NCBI GenBank assembly: GCA_009823395.1
Contig: CM020501.1
Span: 30,098,361-30,162,360 of the forward strand
Direction of reading: 5' to 3'
DNA: 64,000 nt
Source: Thamnaconus septentrionalis
Lineage: Eukaryota; Chordata; Actinopteri; Tetraodontiformes; Monacanthidae
Shown here: piece after piece, positions 1-12,719 of the stretch
Layout: each line of letters starts with the position of its first letter
Numbering within the stretch: the first letter of the stretch is position 1
Notes under the pieces: model-generated
Databases searched by the model: none
Seen by the model: the letters and a program-made list of their open reading frames with translations, nothing else
Told to the model about the DNA's origin: nothing
Position numbers and translations under genes: made by a program

Positions 1-867
1 TTCAGTTGTGATAACCCGTGAGCTAATCCTGTTAGCGTTAGCAAGGCAAGCGCTCACTTCCTGTGTTTCCTTCTTTACCCCCCACCCCAACACGTTCTAT
101 TGGATTAGCAAGATTTTGGGTTTCAAACCTCGGCAATCCAGCTGTTCGAGGGAACTGTATGCATTCATTAACTAATATAAACTGAGAAAAAGTCAAAATG
201 TAGTTCTTAGTGAGTTTTTTGGAGTTGATTGATCTGTTCCGCCCACATATTTTAGCCTGCAAGGTTCCGCAAAGCGCTATCTGTGGTCGAGCAGCCGGCG
301 TTTCATCACTAACGGGCCACACTCTTCCGTCAAAACGGTAAAATTAATTTATCGGGGCGGCGGTGACGGCTTATTAATCCGACGTTACATCAGCGAAAAT
401 AACCGGCTCGCGTCCGTCTTGCGGCCTCCCGCAGAAACCTAAATGCAGACGGAACCTTGTCATCTCCGTAGTTAAACAGTTCTGCTCGTTCAACTAGCAG
501 GAGGCTTCTGCACTTATGATTGGTCCCTGGATTGGTCACTAATGTTGGGGATCGATCAACGACCCGGTGAGACCCGCATTTTTTTTTTCCAGCAACACCA
601 TTCTGAAGATTACATCATTGATCTGAATTAAATCTTTTTTTAGTAGGAGTGTGAGTGAACGAATTGAATCGGTCGGGTCAACTGGTTTGACTCACTGAAG
701 GTGAGTCCAGCTAAAGATTTCATGTGTTTTTCCTCAATGCATTAAATTAAGTACTACACATTCCTCAAATCAATTCCCAGAAATCCGTCAGGAGTGTTGC
801 GTCAAGAGTTAGCCAACCTCTTCAAATGGCACATTAATGAATTGTAACAAGTGAGATGACTTTTTTC

Positions 868-962
868 CGCGACCGGCCAACAGCTCTAGTAGTGATTTTG
901 TAAGCAAAATACAACTACAGTGTGGGCCAAATTTGGGCCATGGGCCAGAGTTTGACACCTAT
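868..962 (+). mobile_element. Family B MITE fragment
   Basis: Shares AGCTCTAGTAGTGATTTTGT and the terminal GGGCCAGAGTTTGACACC with the full copy at 5046-5638. Confidence 0.7.
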
Positions 963-3054
963 GCCGTAAACTACCTTCTTCCTTGGTAAAGCAGCATCTC
1001 ACCTGCTGACTTGCTTCTTAAGCCGCCGCCTGAATAAGCAACAATGGGGGGGAGGTGTTGAAGCTCCGCCCACAGGGTTCGGGGGTTGGAGCTCTATTGT
1101 CGTAACCTTGCTTCTTCATAAATGCTTCCAACATTGTGTCAGAGCCAACGGAGCCTCTGAACGCCTCCGACTCCACCTGTCCCCCTCCCCCCTGCTTCCC
1201 TCCCCCAACAGCCTTCCTACTCTTCCTCTTCCTCCCTCCCTCCCTCTTCTCTCTTTTTGGAGGAGCATGATTAATGTGCACCCTATTGCCATTGGTGATT
1301 TTTTTCGTTCTTTTTTTCTTTCTTTCTTCTCCCCCCATCTCTAATTGCCAGCCCGTGCAATACGCACATGGGCAAAATTTTTTAAACAATAATAAAAAAA
1401 AAAGAAAATGCACACAAAGGCAAAGATATGCAAAAAGATGCAAAAAAAGAAAGAGAAATGAAGTATGGTGCCAAGTGCACAAAAACGTGGAGATGCTCGC
1501 ATACATACACACACACTCACATCCCACACACACACATACGCGCGCAGACACACACACACGGGGGACGGCAGTGAGGCTCAGGCAGGTGCATGCCATTTCT
1601 GCACGCATTAATCATCCCACTTTAAATAACCCGGCCGTCGTCCTGACGGCTGCGGGGGCTGCGGGCGCTCGCCGCCGCCCGTCAACGGCATCGCTGCCGC
1701 CGCCACCATCGCCGCCAATGTTATCTCCCAAAGCCACGAGAGCCTGAGCCCAGAGTAAGGAGGGAAAGCTGGGGCCAAAGCCACTTTGATGGCTTTGACC
1801 CCCTGGCAACGGTCTGAACCTCAATCTTCTCGCCCACCGTTAAAGGTTGGCGCTGCAAAAAATAAATAAAGAAATAAAGAAAAGAAAAAATAAAGCTTGG
1901 GGTTCAGAGAGCAGCTTTTGCTCTGTTTTGGGTTTGACTGCGATCTCGGCGGGAGGCAGGAGATCTGAAAAAAGGGGCTGACTTCCTCTATGTAGGCCGA
2001 TGAGTTTTGGCTCGGCAGCGGCGCCACTTCCCTCTAACCCCAATCTATCAAGAGACTCTCGATGGCGCTGCTGAAAATAGAGGAAGGCGGGTGGTGAGTG
2101 GGGGGTGGTGGGGGAGAGGGGCTTCTGGCCACGATGGCAGCAAAACACCTGGACTTTTTGCTTTCCCGCGCAGAAAGTTTTTCTTTTCCGGGGAATATGC
2201 GTGGAAAAAGCCCAGAACCATTAGCCACGTGTGCGCAATCGCGATGAGTGACCGACGGCCTCATTCGTCTGCCGGCTCAAGGTGAGGAGAAGAAGAAGAA
2301 GAAGAAGAAGAAGAAGAAGAGAGATGGAGAAAAAAGAAAGAAAGAAAGAGTCGCTTGTGGAAATAACTGTAAGTGATCAATAATGTTTATCACAGCGATC
2401 CCGCCGAAATAAGGCACAAGGCGATAAGGCATCCGTTGAAACCACAATGAGAAAAAAAAAGGGGGGAAAAATGGGAAAAAAAAGGGGGGAAAGAAAAAAA
2501 CCACAATGATGTTCTTAATTCCCTGAGAGTTTATATTTACTGGGATATGTTCAGGTACAACAAAAAAGTATTTTCGCAGCACTTTAAAGTGGAACGCCGT
2601 TGTGTAACACTTTTTTCCGTGTTTGAAAGAGTTTCTCTTGAGCAGGTTCCTCCGTGCTGGAGCGGCCCAGTAAATATAACACGACTCCGCTGCCTGGCGT
2701 GGAGGCGTGCCCACTGACTAATCGCCCCGCATTACAGCCTCAGGTGCCCCCCTCGCCCCTCCAAGCTCACACTTGAACACCACCCCTCTCCTCCCCCCCA
2801 AGCGCCTTTCCAAGTTTAGTCACCATCCTGATCTTTTATCCTGTGTCTCCGAAAGAGGAAACGTGCTTGAAGAGACGCAGGCTTTTTGCAAAGAAGAAGA
2901 AGAAGAAGGGGAAAAGACCAGCAGAGTTGATTGATTGATTCTATCCGGTGGGGGAGAGGGGGGTTCGGACCCTTTTTGTGGTGCGATCACTACGATTTCA
3001 ATCAGTCAGACAACTTTTTTCTTTGTTCCGCAGAGTAAGAAAACTCATCAGCTG

Positions 3055-3330
3055 TGGCTCATTTGTGGCTCAGTTGGTAGAGCGGGCTGCGAATTGATGA
3101 TCGAAGGGTTGACGGTTCAAATCCTGGCTTCAACTGACATGTCTGAAGTGTCCTTGGGCAAGACACTGAACCCTAATTGCACCCAATGGGGCTGGCAGTG
3201 CCTTGCATGGCAGCAGCCACCCATTGGTGTATGAATGTGTGTGTGCATGTGTGAAGTAAAGTGCTTTGGGGGACCGTGAAGGTGCTGGAAAAGTGCTATA
3301 TAAGGGCAGTCCATTTACCATCAAGAGTAC
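3055..3330 (+). mobile_element. tRNA-derived SINE
   Basis: A tRNA-like head (GTGGCTCAGTTGGTAGAGC, then B box GGTTCAAATCC) is followed by a body with CTTGGGCAAGACACTGAACC and a tail with GTGCTATATAAGGGCAGTCC, typical of fish SINEs. It is not a functional tRNA gene: the sequence after the B box does not close an acceptor stem. Confidence 0.8.
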
Positions 3331-3479
3331 AGTAGACTTCCTCTCATCCTGCAAAGCTTTGACCTTTCTATTAATAAATAAACAACAGCAGCGCTCTCAT
3401 CTTATTTACATTGGGGATGGACGGCGGCCAAGTCAAGGGGGAACGTGGACATCGCGCGTGGGTACTGGCAGTGGTGAAA

Positions 3480-3575
3480 AAATCAAAGGTTCAATAAATA
3501 CCAACGTTGGCTCACAACTTTGTCCGAATTTGAAATTTTGGCCCCACTGTGTTTGAGTTCGACACCCCTGCCTGG
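3480..3575 (-). mobile_element. Family B MITE fragment
   Basis: End piece with TTGGCCCCACTGTGTTTGAG and GACACCCCTG, the reverse of the start of the 5046-5638 copy. Confidence 0.7.
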
Positions 3576-4452
3576 ATGTTATCTCTCCCACAATGCTGAC
3601 CTTCGTTATCCTTGCCAGCTTATAAACGCACACATACATACATACCACAATTTGGACATTTTTTTTTACCTTTTTTTTTTTTTTTTTACCATTTCTAACC
3701 CAAATAAAAGCAATCGAGCTGCACGCCATAAGGTTTCTTTTTCTGAAAAATTATTATTGTTATTGTTGTTGTTATGGCTCCGCAACTGCAACTTCTCCTG
3801 CGCGTTAAACTCGAATAACTCCATAAAACTCACCCGCCCGCCCTCCTACACAGGAAGCGTTTTCAGCGGGCAGGCTCCATAACTATTTGAATTGCAGCAA
3901 ACATTAGACGCTTTGGTTCGCTACCCTTGATGCTCTGGATGTGAGGAGGGTAAAAAAAAAAAAAAAAAAGACACAATGACTGCCAGATTTAAAAAGAGAG
4001 AGAAAGAGAGAGAGAGGCAGAGAGAGAGAGATATTTAGGAGAGGAGAGGAAAAAATTCCGCCCACGGGTCCTCCCACGCGGCTCCGATATCCGTCATCAG
4101 TCTGTGATGCCCGCTGCATTTCAGGGGGGCTTATTTTATAACACCGGGCTGCTGCTGTTTATTTATCCATTTCTTTTCTACTGTTAGCTTGGCTTTTTTC
4201 CTCCCATTTCTTTGCCTTAACTTCATCTTTTTTGAAACGCTACTTTTTCTTCAATGAACTGAGGCGCAGCAGGGGGCGATGATGCCGGGAAAAAAAGAAA
4301 AGAAAAATTCAGATTACAGTCAATGAAAATTGCCATTCGCCGTCCGCATGAGAATGCAAACAACTGCCGGCTACAAAAAACATCATTTGGCTGTGAATCC
4401 TCTTCTGCTTCCGATTGGACAGTGTTTAGCGCTCAGGATGAGGAGAAGATAG

Positions 4453-4841
4453 CGTAGGGGTGAGCAAACTGTTTGACTGGTGGGGGCCACCATGGGTTCT
4501 AAATTTTGACTGGAGGATGGAGCAGGAGCAGATGGATGGAGTGTTTTGGTGACCCACCTCATAGGAGGAAAAAATACCTACTGGGATATGTAGAAAACAT
4601 GCTTTAATGTCAATTAAAATGAACAAACGCAGAGTTACGACAAAATCAGTGTCTTTGAAGCCCCACGGTATTTAGCTCTTTATTGAATCGACTCTTAAAA
4701 CACTGAAAAAAACAGATGAAATCCAGCTATTTTATGGTTTACAGACCATTAATATAATTTCTTCAAGTTCAAGCGGGCCGGATTAAAAAGCTTAATGGGC
4801 CGCATATGGCCCCCCGGGGCCGTAGTTTGCCCACCCCTTCG
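4453..4841 (+). mobile_element. Family A hAT-like MITE, full copy without insertion
   Basis: Termini AGGGGTGAGCAAACT and (reverse complement) AGGGGTGGGCAAACT form inverted repeats. This about 390-bp copy lacks the hAT insertion found in the copy at 39674-41066 and so serves as the empty site. Confidence 0.8.
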
Positions 4842-5045
4842 ATAGATGATGTGCTCGGTGTCGGCGCTACCAAAATGTCGACGTTCACGGACGCCAACAG
4901 CTGTCTGGTCCTCACGCAAAGCTCTCGTTTCTTTCTTTCTTTTTTGATTTATTCAGGCAGCGTTTACTGCAGCGCTATCACCTGCTCTAAACGCCACACG
5001 CAGAAAACCTCTCCAGCTGCAGTGAGTGACTTTATACTACACGCA

Positions 5046-5638
5046 GGGGTGTCACACTCAAACACACAGCTGGGCCAAAATGTAAAACTTGGACAAAGTC
5101 TTGGGCCAACATTGCTATTTATTGAAAAAAAATCTTCCTCCAGATGTAACAGTGAACCTTTTATGTGGACCCAAACAACCTCAATATGGAACAAACAAAT
5201 CTTTACTACACAATATGAATAACTTAATATTAGGCTCCAGCAGACCCCCATGACCCTGAGCTCGAGAAGACGCGGTTATGGAAAATGGATGGATGGATGG
5301 ATGGTAAATAAAAATCGAATGCCTCTTTTTTATTTGCTGCCTTTCTGAGTTTAATTTCAACAGTAACCTTTTTCCACAGGCAAATAATACATCTAAAAAG
5401 AAAATAACAATAAAGCAATTAATTAATAATAATATCCTTCAATGACCATCCTGTCCTGATTGACATGCCAAAATGCCAGCAGAGCATTCTGGGATTTGTA
5501 GTATTAGCAGTTACATGTGCTGTATAATAACGGTGGGCCACTAGCTCTAGTAGTGATCTTGTATTGGCCTTGTGGGCCAAATATATAATAATTACACTGT
5601 GGGCCAAATTTGGCCCACGGGCCAGAGTTTGACACCTA
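5046..5638 (+). mobile_element. Family B MITE with embedded SINE tail
   Basis: Termini GGGGTGTCACACTCAAA and AGTTTGACACCTA are inverted repeats. It contains GCATTCTGGGATTTGTAGT (5484-5502), a ZNF143-like site. A fish SINE tail with GGCTCCAGCAGACCCC and an ATGG run lies inside at about 5230-5304. Confidence 0.8.
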
Positions 5639-6474
5639 GGTATGACAACGTATTTGACAAATCAGACGGCCCCCTACTGGCCTCGCTGGCAGCTGCTTAT
5701 AAAGCCATGAGCGGCCGTGACGAGTTACTCGGGGCCTTGGAAGTCCAGTGAAATGCCACCGTGCCAGTCGAAAGGGAAGTAAAGGAATGAAAACGCTTGC
5801 TGTGTAATAACGTCAAAGTATCTTTCACAAAGCTACAGCTCTTCTGTCTATACCTCAGTTGTGGTGAGGCGAGGCGAGGCGAGACGAGGCGGCTTTCTTT
5901 CAATAAAAAAACATGTTGCCGGAACGGAAATAATGAGTCCCTTTTATCCAGTGTCTGCACAGCCAAGTCACCCTCTGGGGTCTACGTTAGATCTATGTTA
6001 AAAAAAAAACAACAGCAAAAAAATAAAACAAAAAAGAAAAAGGAAAAAGGAATCAGCTTCTACTTCCTTATTTTTTAAACATTTCATATTGAACCTTAAA
6101 GTTTTCCTTAAATCGTGCTGCCCTTAATATGATTTTGACTTGATTTTATTCTGATAGTATTGTGCGTTATTAAATCGAAAGAGACGTGCAAGAAAAATAG
6201 GCACTGCAACACATTGTAATGGTTAAAACGTGTTGTGACCTGAAGACATTTCTTTCTTTCTTTCTTTCTTTCTTTATTTATTTGAAGAGGATAATGCACA
6301 TTCATTTACATTCCTGTCAATGTGCCGGTGTTAGCCAGGGGCTAATTTTCAACCGCAGTCCTATTCATTTCTAGAAATTAATAGCATAGCGAGTGTAGAA
6401 AATATGTTGTAATGTAATGTTAATGAGCAGAAAACAAGATGTTTGGGGTTCAGCCTATTTAAAGCACAGATGTA

Positions 6475-7072
6475 AAGCTCTGGCCAGTGGACCAAATTTG
6501 GCCCACAGTATAATTATACTTGGCCTGTGAGGCAATAAATCACTTATTAATTAAATCACTACTAGAGCTGGCCCGCCTGCATTATACAGTACATGTAGCG
6601 CTCATACTACAAATCCCAGAATGCTCTGCTGGTATTTCGGCAGCCTACTTACATTAACAGCCTATAAGTCATTCTTATAGTTTTCTTTATGCACTTTTTC
6701 TTGCTACTCCAAGGCTTGGGTTTGAATGGTTGCACGTTCATTGAAGGATATTAGATTAGTGAATTGGTTTACTGTTGTTATTTTATTTTTGGATGTATTA
6801 TTAGCCCGTGGAAAAAAGTTACTGTTGAAATTTAAATCAGAAGGCTGCAAATGCAAAAAGAGGTAAGTGCAACGTTAAGTTATTTATTGTTTAGTATTAA
6901 GCTTGGCTTGTTTCATGTTCAGTGTTGAAGCCAATCTTGTTTGGGGTCCATATAAAAAAGGTTCACTGTTCTACCTAGAGGAAGATTTTTTTCAATAAAT
7001 ATCAATGTTGGCCCAAGACTTTGTCCAAGTTTTTAGTTTTGTCCCCATTGTGTGTTTGAGTTTGACGCCCCT
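6475..7072 (-). mobile_element. Family B MITE
   Basis: Reverse-oriented near-full copy from CTCTGGCCAGTGG to GAGTTTGACGCCCCTG. It contains ACTACAAATCCCAGAATGC at 6606-6624. Confidence 0.8.
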
Positions 7073-8464
7073 GATTTAAAGTATCTCGTGTTAAGGCCTC
7101 TCCCGCCCTGCTCTCGCTGTCACCCCGACACCAATTGACTGAGGTAACTGCACACAGTGCGGCGAGAGCCAATTGAACTCCTGACCTATCCTTGTAGCAA
7201 CCCAGCGCCCCCAGATCCTCCCCCTAACCCCCGCCCCCCAACGGATCGATGCGAACACTCGGCATCACAGCGGAGGCGCCCTGATCGGTCGCCTCTTTGC
7301 TGACCTTCGCCAACGCGAGCGCGCAATCGACTGGTCGCCGCACCAGGAGGAAAGACCCCAACGCAGCCCACCGCCGGGCCAACTCCGGGGTCAATGGAGA
7401 AGCTTCCAGGGAGCCGGTAATTGTTTTCAAAGACACAACCTGGCCCGTGACTTTTTATGACTTCCTCGTCTGGGATCTTTGAAACGACGAGGACCGAGCA
7501 AACACTGTCCTTAAAGCAGGCACAAAGAAAAATTCCAAAATGAAGACCGAAAGAGGTAATTACACACATCGTTGATGGATGGCTAATGGCTTGCTAGTTA
7601 GCGATAGTTACTGCACATTCTCTAAGAAGAAGAAGAAGAATACCTTCATTTATCCCACATTGTGGACCTTTGCCTGGTACAATAGCAGTGCAAGTGGTGC
7701 AAATAGAATTAACACAGGTGCAAAGAGTGAATTAAAAAGAAGTAAAGAAATAAAATATATGTTATTTACATACTTACTTAACTAAATAAGTGTAAAAAAA
7801 CAAAAAATAAATTATGATAGTGTTTATTTCAGTTTTGTGTAATGTATTATTTCATTTATTTTTGTGATTTTTTTTGTCTGTATCTGAAAAAAGTGGTTGT
7901 TCTATTGTGTGCGATTGCGCTGCGTGATGGCTGCATGCAGGAATGACCTGCGGTAGCGCTCCTTCCCTGAGGTGTATTGTTGCAATGCATCGACATGCAA
8001 TCACAGCAGCATCCTGCTATTACATTTTAAGACCCAAACCCCCTTCATGTCCACTGTTTTTCCTTACTGCGCTGGCTACTTTTTTTGTAAGAGCTGGCAC
8101 ACGAGAAGTCAATGGCATTACGTGCATTTGGTGGGTTTTTAATTGGGAGCATCCTCGCGGCTGAAAAAAAATCAATGTTGGCACACGGCAAGAGTGGATT
8201 GGAAGCAGAGGGCGTGAAGAGGAGATGAGAACCAGGGAGGGACTTTGATGTCCTCAAAAGTGTCCATTAAAAACTGGTGTATCGGCTTAATGACTTAGCT
8301 CATTTCCAAAGTTGCAAACTGACCTTTGTCTTTAAAAAAAACTTGATAGTTTTTTTTAACCAAATAACCCTTCACATTCACATTTCAAAAGATATATAAC
8401 CCAAAAACTGAGGGTGTCCATGAAACGAGCGGTGAAAGGTGGTGATTCACTGCGAGTTGCTCAC

Positions 8465-8643
8465 CTTCCATTCCTGGACAAGGCAAATTCCACCCCCTCC
8501 CTCTGGAAAGGCATCAGACGCTGCAGGAGCTTGGGAGGGAGGCCCGACAGTTCCTGTGACCATCTTGCGTCACAGCGAGAGGTCGAGGCCTGGAGCCCGC
8601 GACTATCGGCTTCCATTAGCAGCTTCTCGTCAGTTTCTTGGTC
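8465..8643 (-). CDS. zranb3: zranb3 early coding exon (annealing helicase / structure-specific nuclease)
   Basis: ZRANB3 is a SNF2-family annealing helicase with a C-terminal HNH nuclease that remodels stalled replication forks through PCNA and polyubiquitin binding. On the minus strand this exon reads GLPPKLLQRLMPFQREGVEF then ALSRNGR. This matches the N-terminal segment of ZRANB3 just before the helicase Walker A exon (human: FLPDRLRAKLLPFQKDGIIF, then ALKRNGR). The exon ends in AG followed by a GTGAGC donor (phase 2). Upstream is a T/C-rich stretch ending in CAG at 8644-8646. The best start is the ATG at 8616-8614, giving 51 residues here, close to the human distance. The frame is open further upstream, so an earlier start in another exon is possible. 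Later exons were not found in the window. The gene lies head-to-head with r3hdm1, as in mammals, which supports the call. Confidence 0.82.
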
Positions 8644-9841
8644 CTGGTTCAATTGAACAATTGGGGGGGAAAAAACAAAAAAAACAACAACTAATTAATG
8701 TGAATATTTACAATTATAAAACCCTGACCCAAATTATTTCCCCTTACCATTGTGACAATTCTTGACTTTTTTTTTCTTTTTAATTTCTTAAACTAATTTG
8801 GGAATACGTGGAGATATTTGTTGCTCCGAGTGACAACGACACATTAATGAACAATTTGGCGTCGAACGACTAACTTTAATGAAAGCTGAGTCACGTTTCG
8901 CCTCGCGCGACTTTAAGGCACGAAAGGGGACGTAACTAACCGGAAGTTGCAAAGCTGACTTACAAAATTAAAAGCACGGCCGCATATACACACTGTAAGT
9001 GCAAGTTGCCTCAGTAATGGCACATTATTTCGGATACACCGCTGACACTTGTGCAAAAAAAAAAGTTTCGAATCACTTATTTACACTAACACGTTGCTTT
9101 TGTAAACATATCAGTAGGCAGACTTCCGTTGCAATAGTGGAATTATCGACATGACCACGTGTATTCGTTCCTTCGAGACCATCCCGAGTGCTGTTAATCG
9201 ATTATAACGAAGACAGAAAGCACGTAAAAACATTGAAAGCATATCTGCGTGTGTGGCTATCTATCCTACCCAGAGACAAGGCGAACCCAATGGCACCGTC
9301 ACTGGACTGAAAACACAACTGAAAGTTTCGCGGTGAAAATCTTTTTTAAGGTTCACTCGCTTTGCATCACCAGACAGCGCGGTTGCGGCCCAATAGGATT
9401 TCGCCGTTACTCGTTCTCGTCTGAAAAAACTTTTCCCTCTTCAGCTATACGGGTGAGGACGGTGCTGAATCGTTCTTATGAACCATGTCGGGAGACGGTC
9501 AGAGCCAGACTTGCCGTCGCTACGCGGTTATTACCAACCACCGCCGCGACGCAAGGCATCCTGCGACGGCAAAGAGACGTGACATATTTTCAACACACCA
9601 TCCCACCCCCTTACGCATCGGACGTAAGGAGCTGACGCACTGCTCCCTCTACCCCACCACCACCAGCAGCCCTCTCTTCCCCTCCTACTCCCCCCACCAG
9701 CCCGCTGCTGCCTGCTGCTGCTGCTGCTGCTGACTACGCCGCCACCACCACCAACACTGCTCCGCTCCGCCCGCACCAGTGACTTCAGCCTCGGTGGGGA
9801 CTACTGCCGCGCATCGACCCCCCTGAAACCCGACAACCCCG
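8644..9841. promoter_or_regulatory. Probable bidirectional CpG-rich promoter of zranb3 (-) and r3hdm1 (+)
   Basis: This interval separates the first recognised zranb3 exon from the first r3hdm1-side splice donor (CCCG|GTAAGG at 9841/9842). CpG density rises sharply between about 9350 and 9840 compared with the AT-rich flanks. An ETS-type CCGGAAG lies at about 8940. Head-to-head orientation of ZRANB3 and R3HDM1 is known in mammals. Start sites were not resolved, and the zranb3 first exon is not identified. Confidence 0.55.
9600..9841 (+). other. r3hdm1: Candidate r3hdm1 upstream non-coding first exon (promoter 1)
   Basis: GC-rich sequence ends in a consensus donor (CCCG|GTAAGG, exon end 9841). 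It contains a CTG run of about seven units near 9710-9731. The left boundary is a guess. Joining to the 5' UTR exon at 17341 is inferred, not shown. Confidence 0.4.
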
Positions 9842-10745
9842 GTAAGGCAACTACACGGCAGTGTAGCAGCTGTCCAGCGCTCGCTGGTTCGGATAGAGTT
9901 GTGGTGGTTGGTGGTGCTGGTGGTTGTTGGTGTTCACCGGGGCGGCTATGCTTTAGCTCCGGAGCTAGTTAGCAGTAAACATCCCCTCTTTGCTAGTGCG
10001 TAACAGCGGTGTTTGTCCGGGTCTTTCTTCTTTTTCTTCTTCTCTTCCTCCTCCTCTCCCTTCTCTCTCCGGCGTTAGCAGCGCCAGGTGATAGTAATGG
10101 TCGTTAGCTTTAGCCGCCGAGACAACAACCAAGGCGGCCGTGTTAAAAAAAAATAAATGACTAAATAAATATATAAATGAATACAAATTGCGCATAAACT
10201 CGATAAGTTCCAGGCCCCGGCCGCATCCGCCGGTTCTTGCCTCGTAATGTGCGGCAGCGAGCGGTTCCTCCTCGTCCCTGGTGCTGGAAGCGTTAGCCTG
10301 GGACGAGCCCCGGAGCTCCGGCTTTATGCTGCTCTACCGTGTGCTTTAAGTTCAAATAATAATGATGATAATAATAATAATAATTAAAACCAAAACAAAC
10401 AAACATTGACAAGCTGAATTTTAATCGCAGACATTTAAAAATAAATAATAATAATCAGGTAATGGTGTCAGTTGTTGTCCGGAGTTGAACTGTCCTTGAT
10501 GACGATTTAATAGAAAAGGGGGGTGGGAGAAAATGTCATGGTGCACGGGGCTCGCTGAGAAACAACAGACTGTGTACAACACTGCCACTACGTTCCACTG
10601 TTTTCAATGGAATGGATGGATGGATGGATGGAATGGTGGATGATCGATGCCAATGTGTGTATTATTTCCTGCACGATTAAATAATTGATCGCCAAACCTG
10701 AACTGCAAAAACAAAGATCTGTCTTACTAACAGCTGTGCACTAGA

Positions 10746-10801
<56 letters not shown>

Positions 10802-11095
10802 CGATAAACGTTGATTTCCACTTTTTGGCATCAGTCATCAGCACTGGTGATAGGTTTAGAGGCTTTACTGTTTTGTTTTTTTATTTAGGTGATGTACAGG
10901 TTGACAGTTTGAAGAGTCATGATGGAAATGAGCAGGACCTAAATTCTATTCACATTGGGGGAAAAAACCACCCACATATCACACATGGAATAAGTCATTC
11001 TTTTGGACACTAATAATAATAATAATCATCATCATCATCATCATCATCAGGGAGCCGGTGGCACTGATTATGGCCTCCCAGAATTGGTTATAGAT

Positions 11096-11134
<39 letters not shown>

Positions 11135-11565
11135 GGTCTTACTGATGCTGCGCATTATGATGCCATAACACCCCACCACCACCACCACCCCTCCTCCCAT
11201 TTTTTTCTCTTTTTATTGAGCTAACAGCTGTGCCTGGTGGGCGGAGAGTAGATAGATGCTGGTTCACTTCCTGAGGCTGTGGTTGTTTTTTTTTTAATAA
11301 TTATTTTTTTATCTCGAGACGATGTGTTCATCTCCGCGGGGCTCCTCGCAGTTGGTACTGAAACGCACCGCGCCGATCGGTGCGGCACACCTGTCTTACC
11401 CCCACCACCACCACGCACTTTATTGTGTATTAATTGTGCCCCCCCGCCCCCCTCCATCCATATTGAGGTTGAGAGGCCCAGACGGTCCACATTCGTCCCT
11501 GCGGTTGAATAATTTAGCGTCTTCCAGGGGTGAAAGGAAGAGAAAAAGCCCATGAATTCTCACTC

Positions 11566-11600
<35 letters not shown>

Positions 11601-12719
11601 TCCGGGAGGGTCGTTCAATTATTAATGGTGGCCGCCGCTGCTGCCGCCGCCGCTGCCACGACAAATTGTTTGCTCAGACGCTTGCTGACCTTTTGGGGTA
11701 GCGGGGGGATTGAGGAGGAAGCGCGGTGACAAATTCACAGGAGGAGGGACGGATTGAAGCCAAGACCCTGCAAAACTTGCAGATCGGCCATTCAAATGGT
11801 AATGACGATGATAATAATGATAATAATCCTAAATAGATCCCGGCCGGCTCACCTGCTGCTTTGCACCACAACAATCTTCTCCTCTGGAATTTTTACCGCC
11901 ATTGTTTCTTTCGTTGAGGATTCAGCACCGGCCCTCCTTCCCACTACCCCCAGTGCAATCGGCGGTACCGTCGCCGCAAACCAGGCGGCGCCAGGGTCGG
12001 GTCAGGTCGGGTCAGTCGCCGATTCTGGGATGGGGGGTTGGCTGTACAAACAAAAAGTGCGGTGCAGCAGTTGGAGACTCTTGCATTGCAGCCAGTCGTC
12101 TTCCGACAGCACCTTCAGTTCCTGGGCTCAGCCCGGTGCCATTTCCCCAGGACTCAATTATCACCTCCTTCGACGCCGCCGCAGGGCGGACGGGAGGGGT
12201 GGGGGGGATGTTAGGGTGATGGTGGTGGTGGTGGTAGTGGGAGGGGTGGGGGGGTGAAGATTCCAGAGGAGAGCGTCGATGCGGGGCACCTTTCACACCT
12301 TCTTTTCTTGCAGCAGGTGAAACTGAGGGATTGATTATTATAACTAATATTATTACTATCATCTTCATCGTCGTCATCATCATTAGCGTTTGCCGATGTG
12401 CAAGTGTTGCCTGGTCTTCGCTTTTATTTTTTTTCCACCTCTTTGGGCGCCACTTCAGTCCGTCCCTCCTCCTGGGTCGGGTTGGGGGGGCGGGGGGGGA
12501 TTAGTGGGACGGCGGCCCGGGCCGACAGCTCCCCACCCCCACCCCCCTGTCGACTGTCCACCTGGTCCCAAGCTCCGCTCCCCCCAACCCCTCGCCCCTT
12601 CGCTTCCTCTTCCTCTTCCTCTTCCTCTTCCTCCTATCCCGTGATGCCCCCCCCCCTTCTTTAGCACTGCTACCTAATGAAGAGCCCCATTTAGCCGCTG
12701 ACTGCCCCCCCTCCCCCCG
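9842..12719. other. Intron/leader DNA with microsatellites, no gene seen
   Basis: The stretch holds an AAT/AAC-type run (10746-10799), TG runs near 11101-11127 and 11571-11598, ATC/TGG runs, and short GC-rich segments. Open frames here are low-complexity and have no homology I recognise. Confidence 0.5.
10746..10799. repeat. AAT trinucleotide microsatellite
   Basis: About 17 uninterrupted AAT units. Confidence 0.9.

Larger units (their letters stand above)
1..8464. other. Probable zranb3 intron / upstream DNA, no exon recognised
   Basis: Because the zranb3 exon at 8465-8643 ends in a minus-strand donor, this interval should be intronic to zranb3. I searched both strands for the next helicase exon (the Walker A type peptide DEMGLGKT) and did not see it. 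The stretch holds MITE and SINE copies described separately, microsatellites (for example AAG repeats at 2287-2320, GA near 4000-4030, TTTC at 6248-6275) and AT-rich unique sequence. Its intronic nature is inference. Confidence 0.5.

Noticed and set aside
1018..1608. 196-codon minus-strand open frame
   Set aside because: Cys/Val and Phe/Leu runs from TG and T-rich simple sequence; no splice signals or homology.
3055..3130. tRNA-like sequence with A and B boxes
   Set aside because: Embedded in a SINE with body and tail; no acceptor-stem closure or normal tRNA length. The same applies to 62512-62590.
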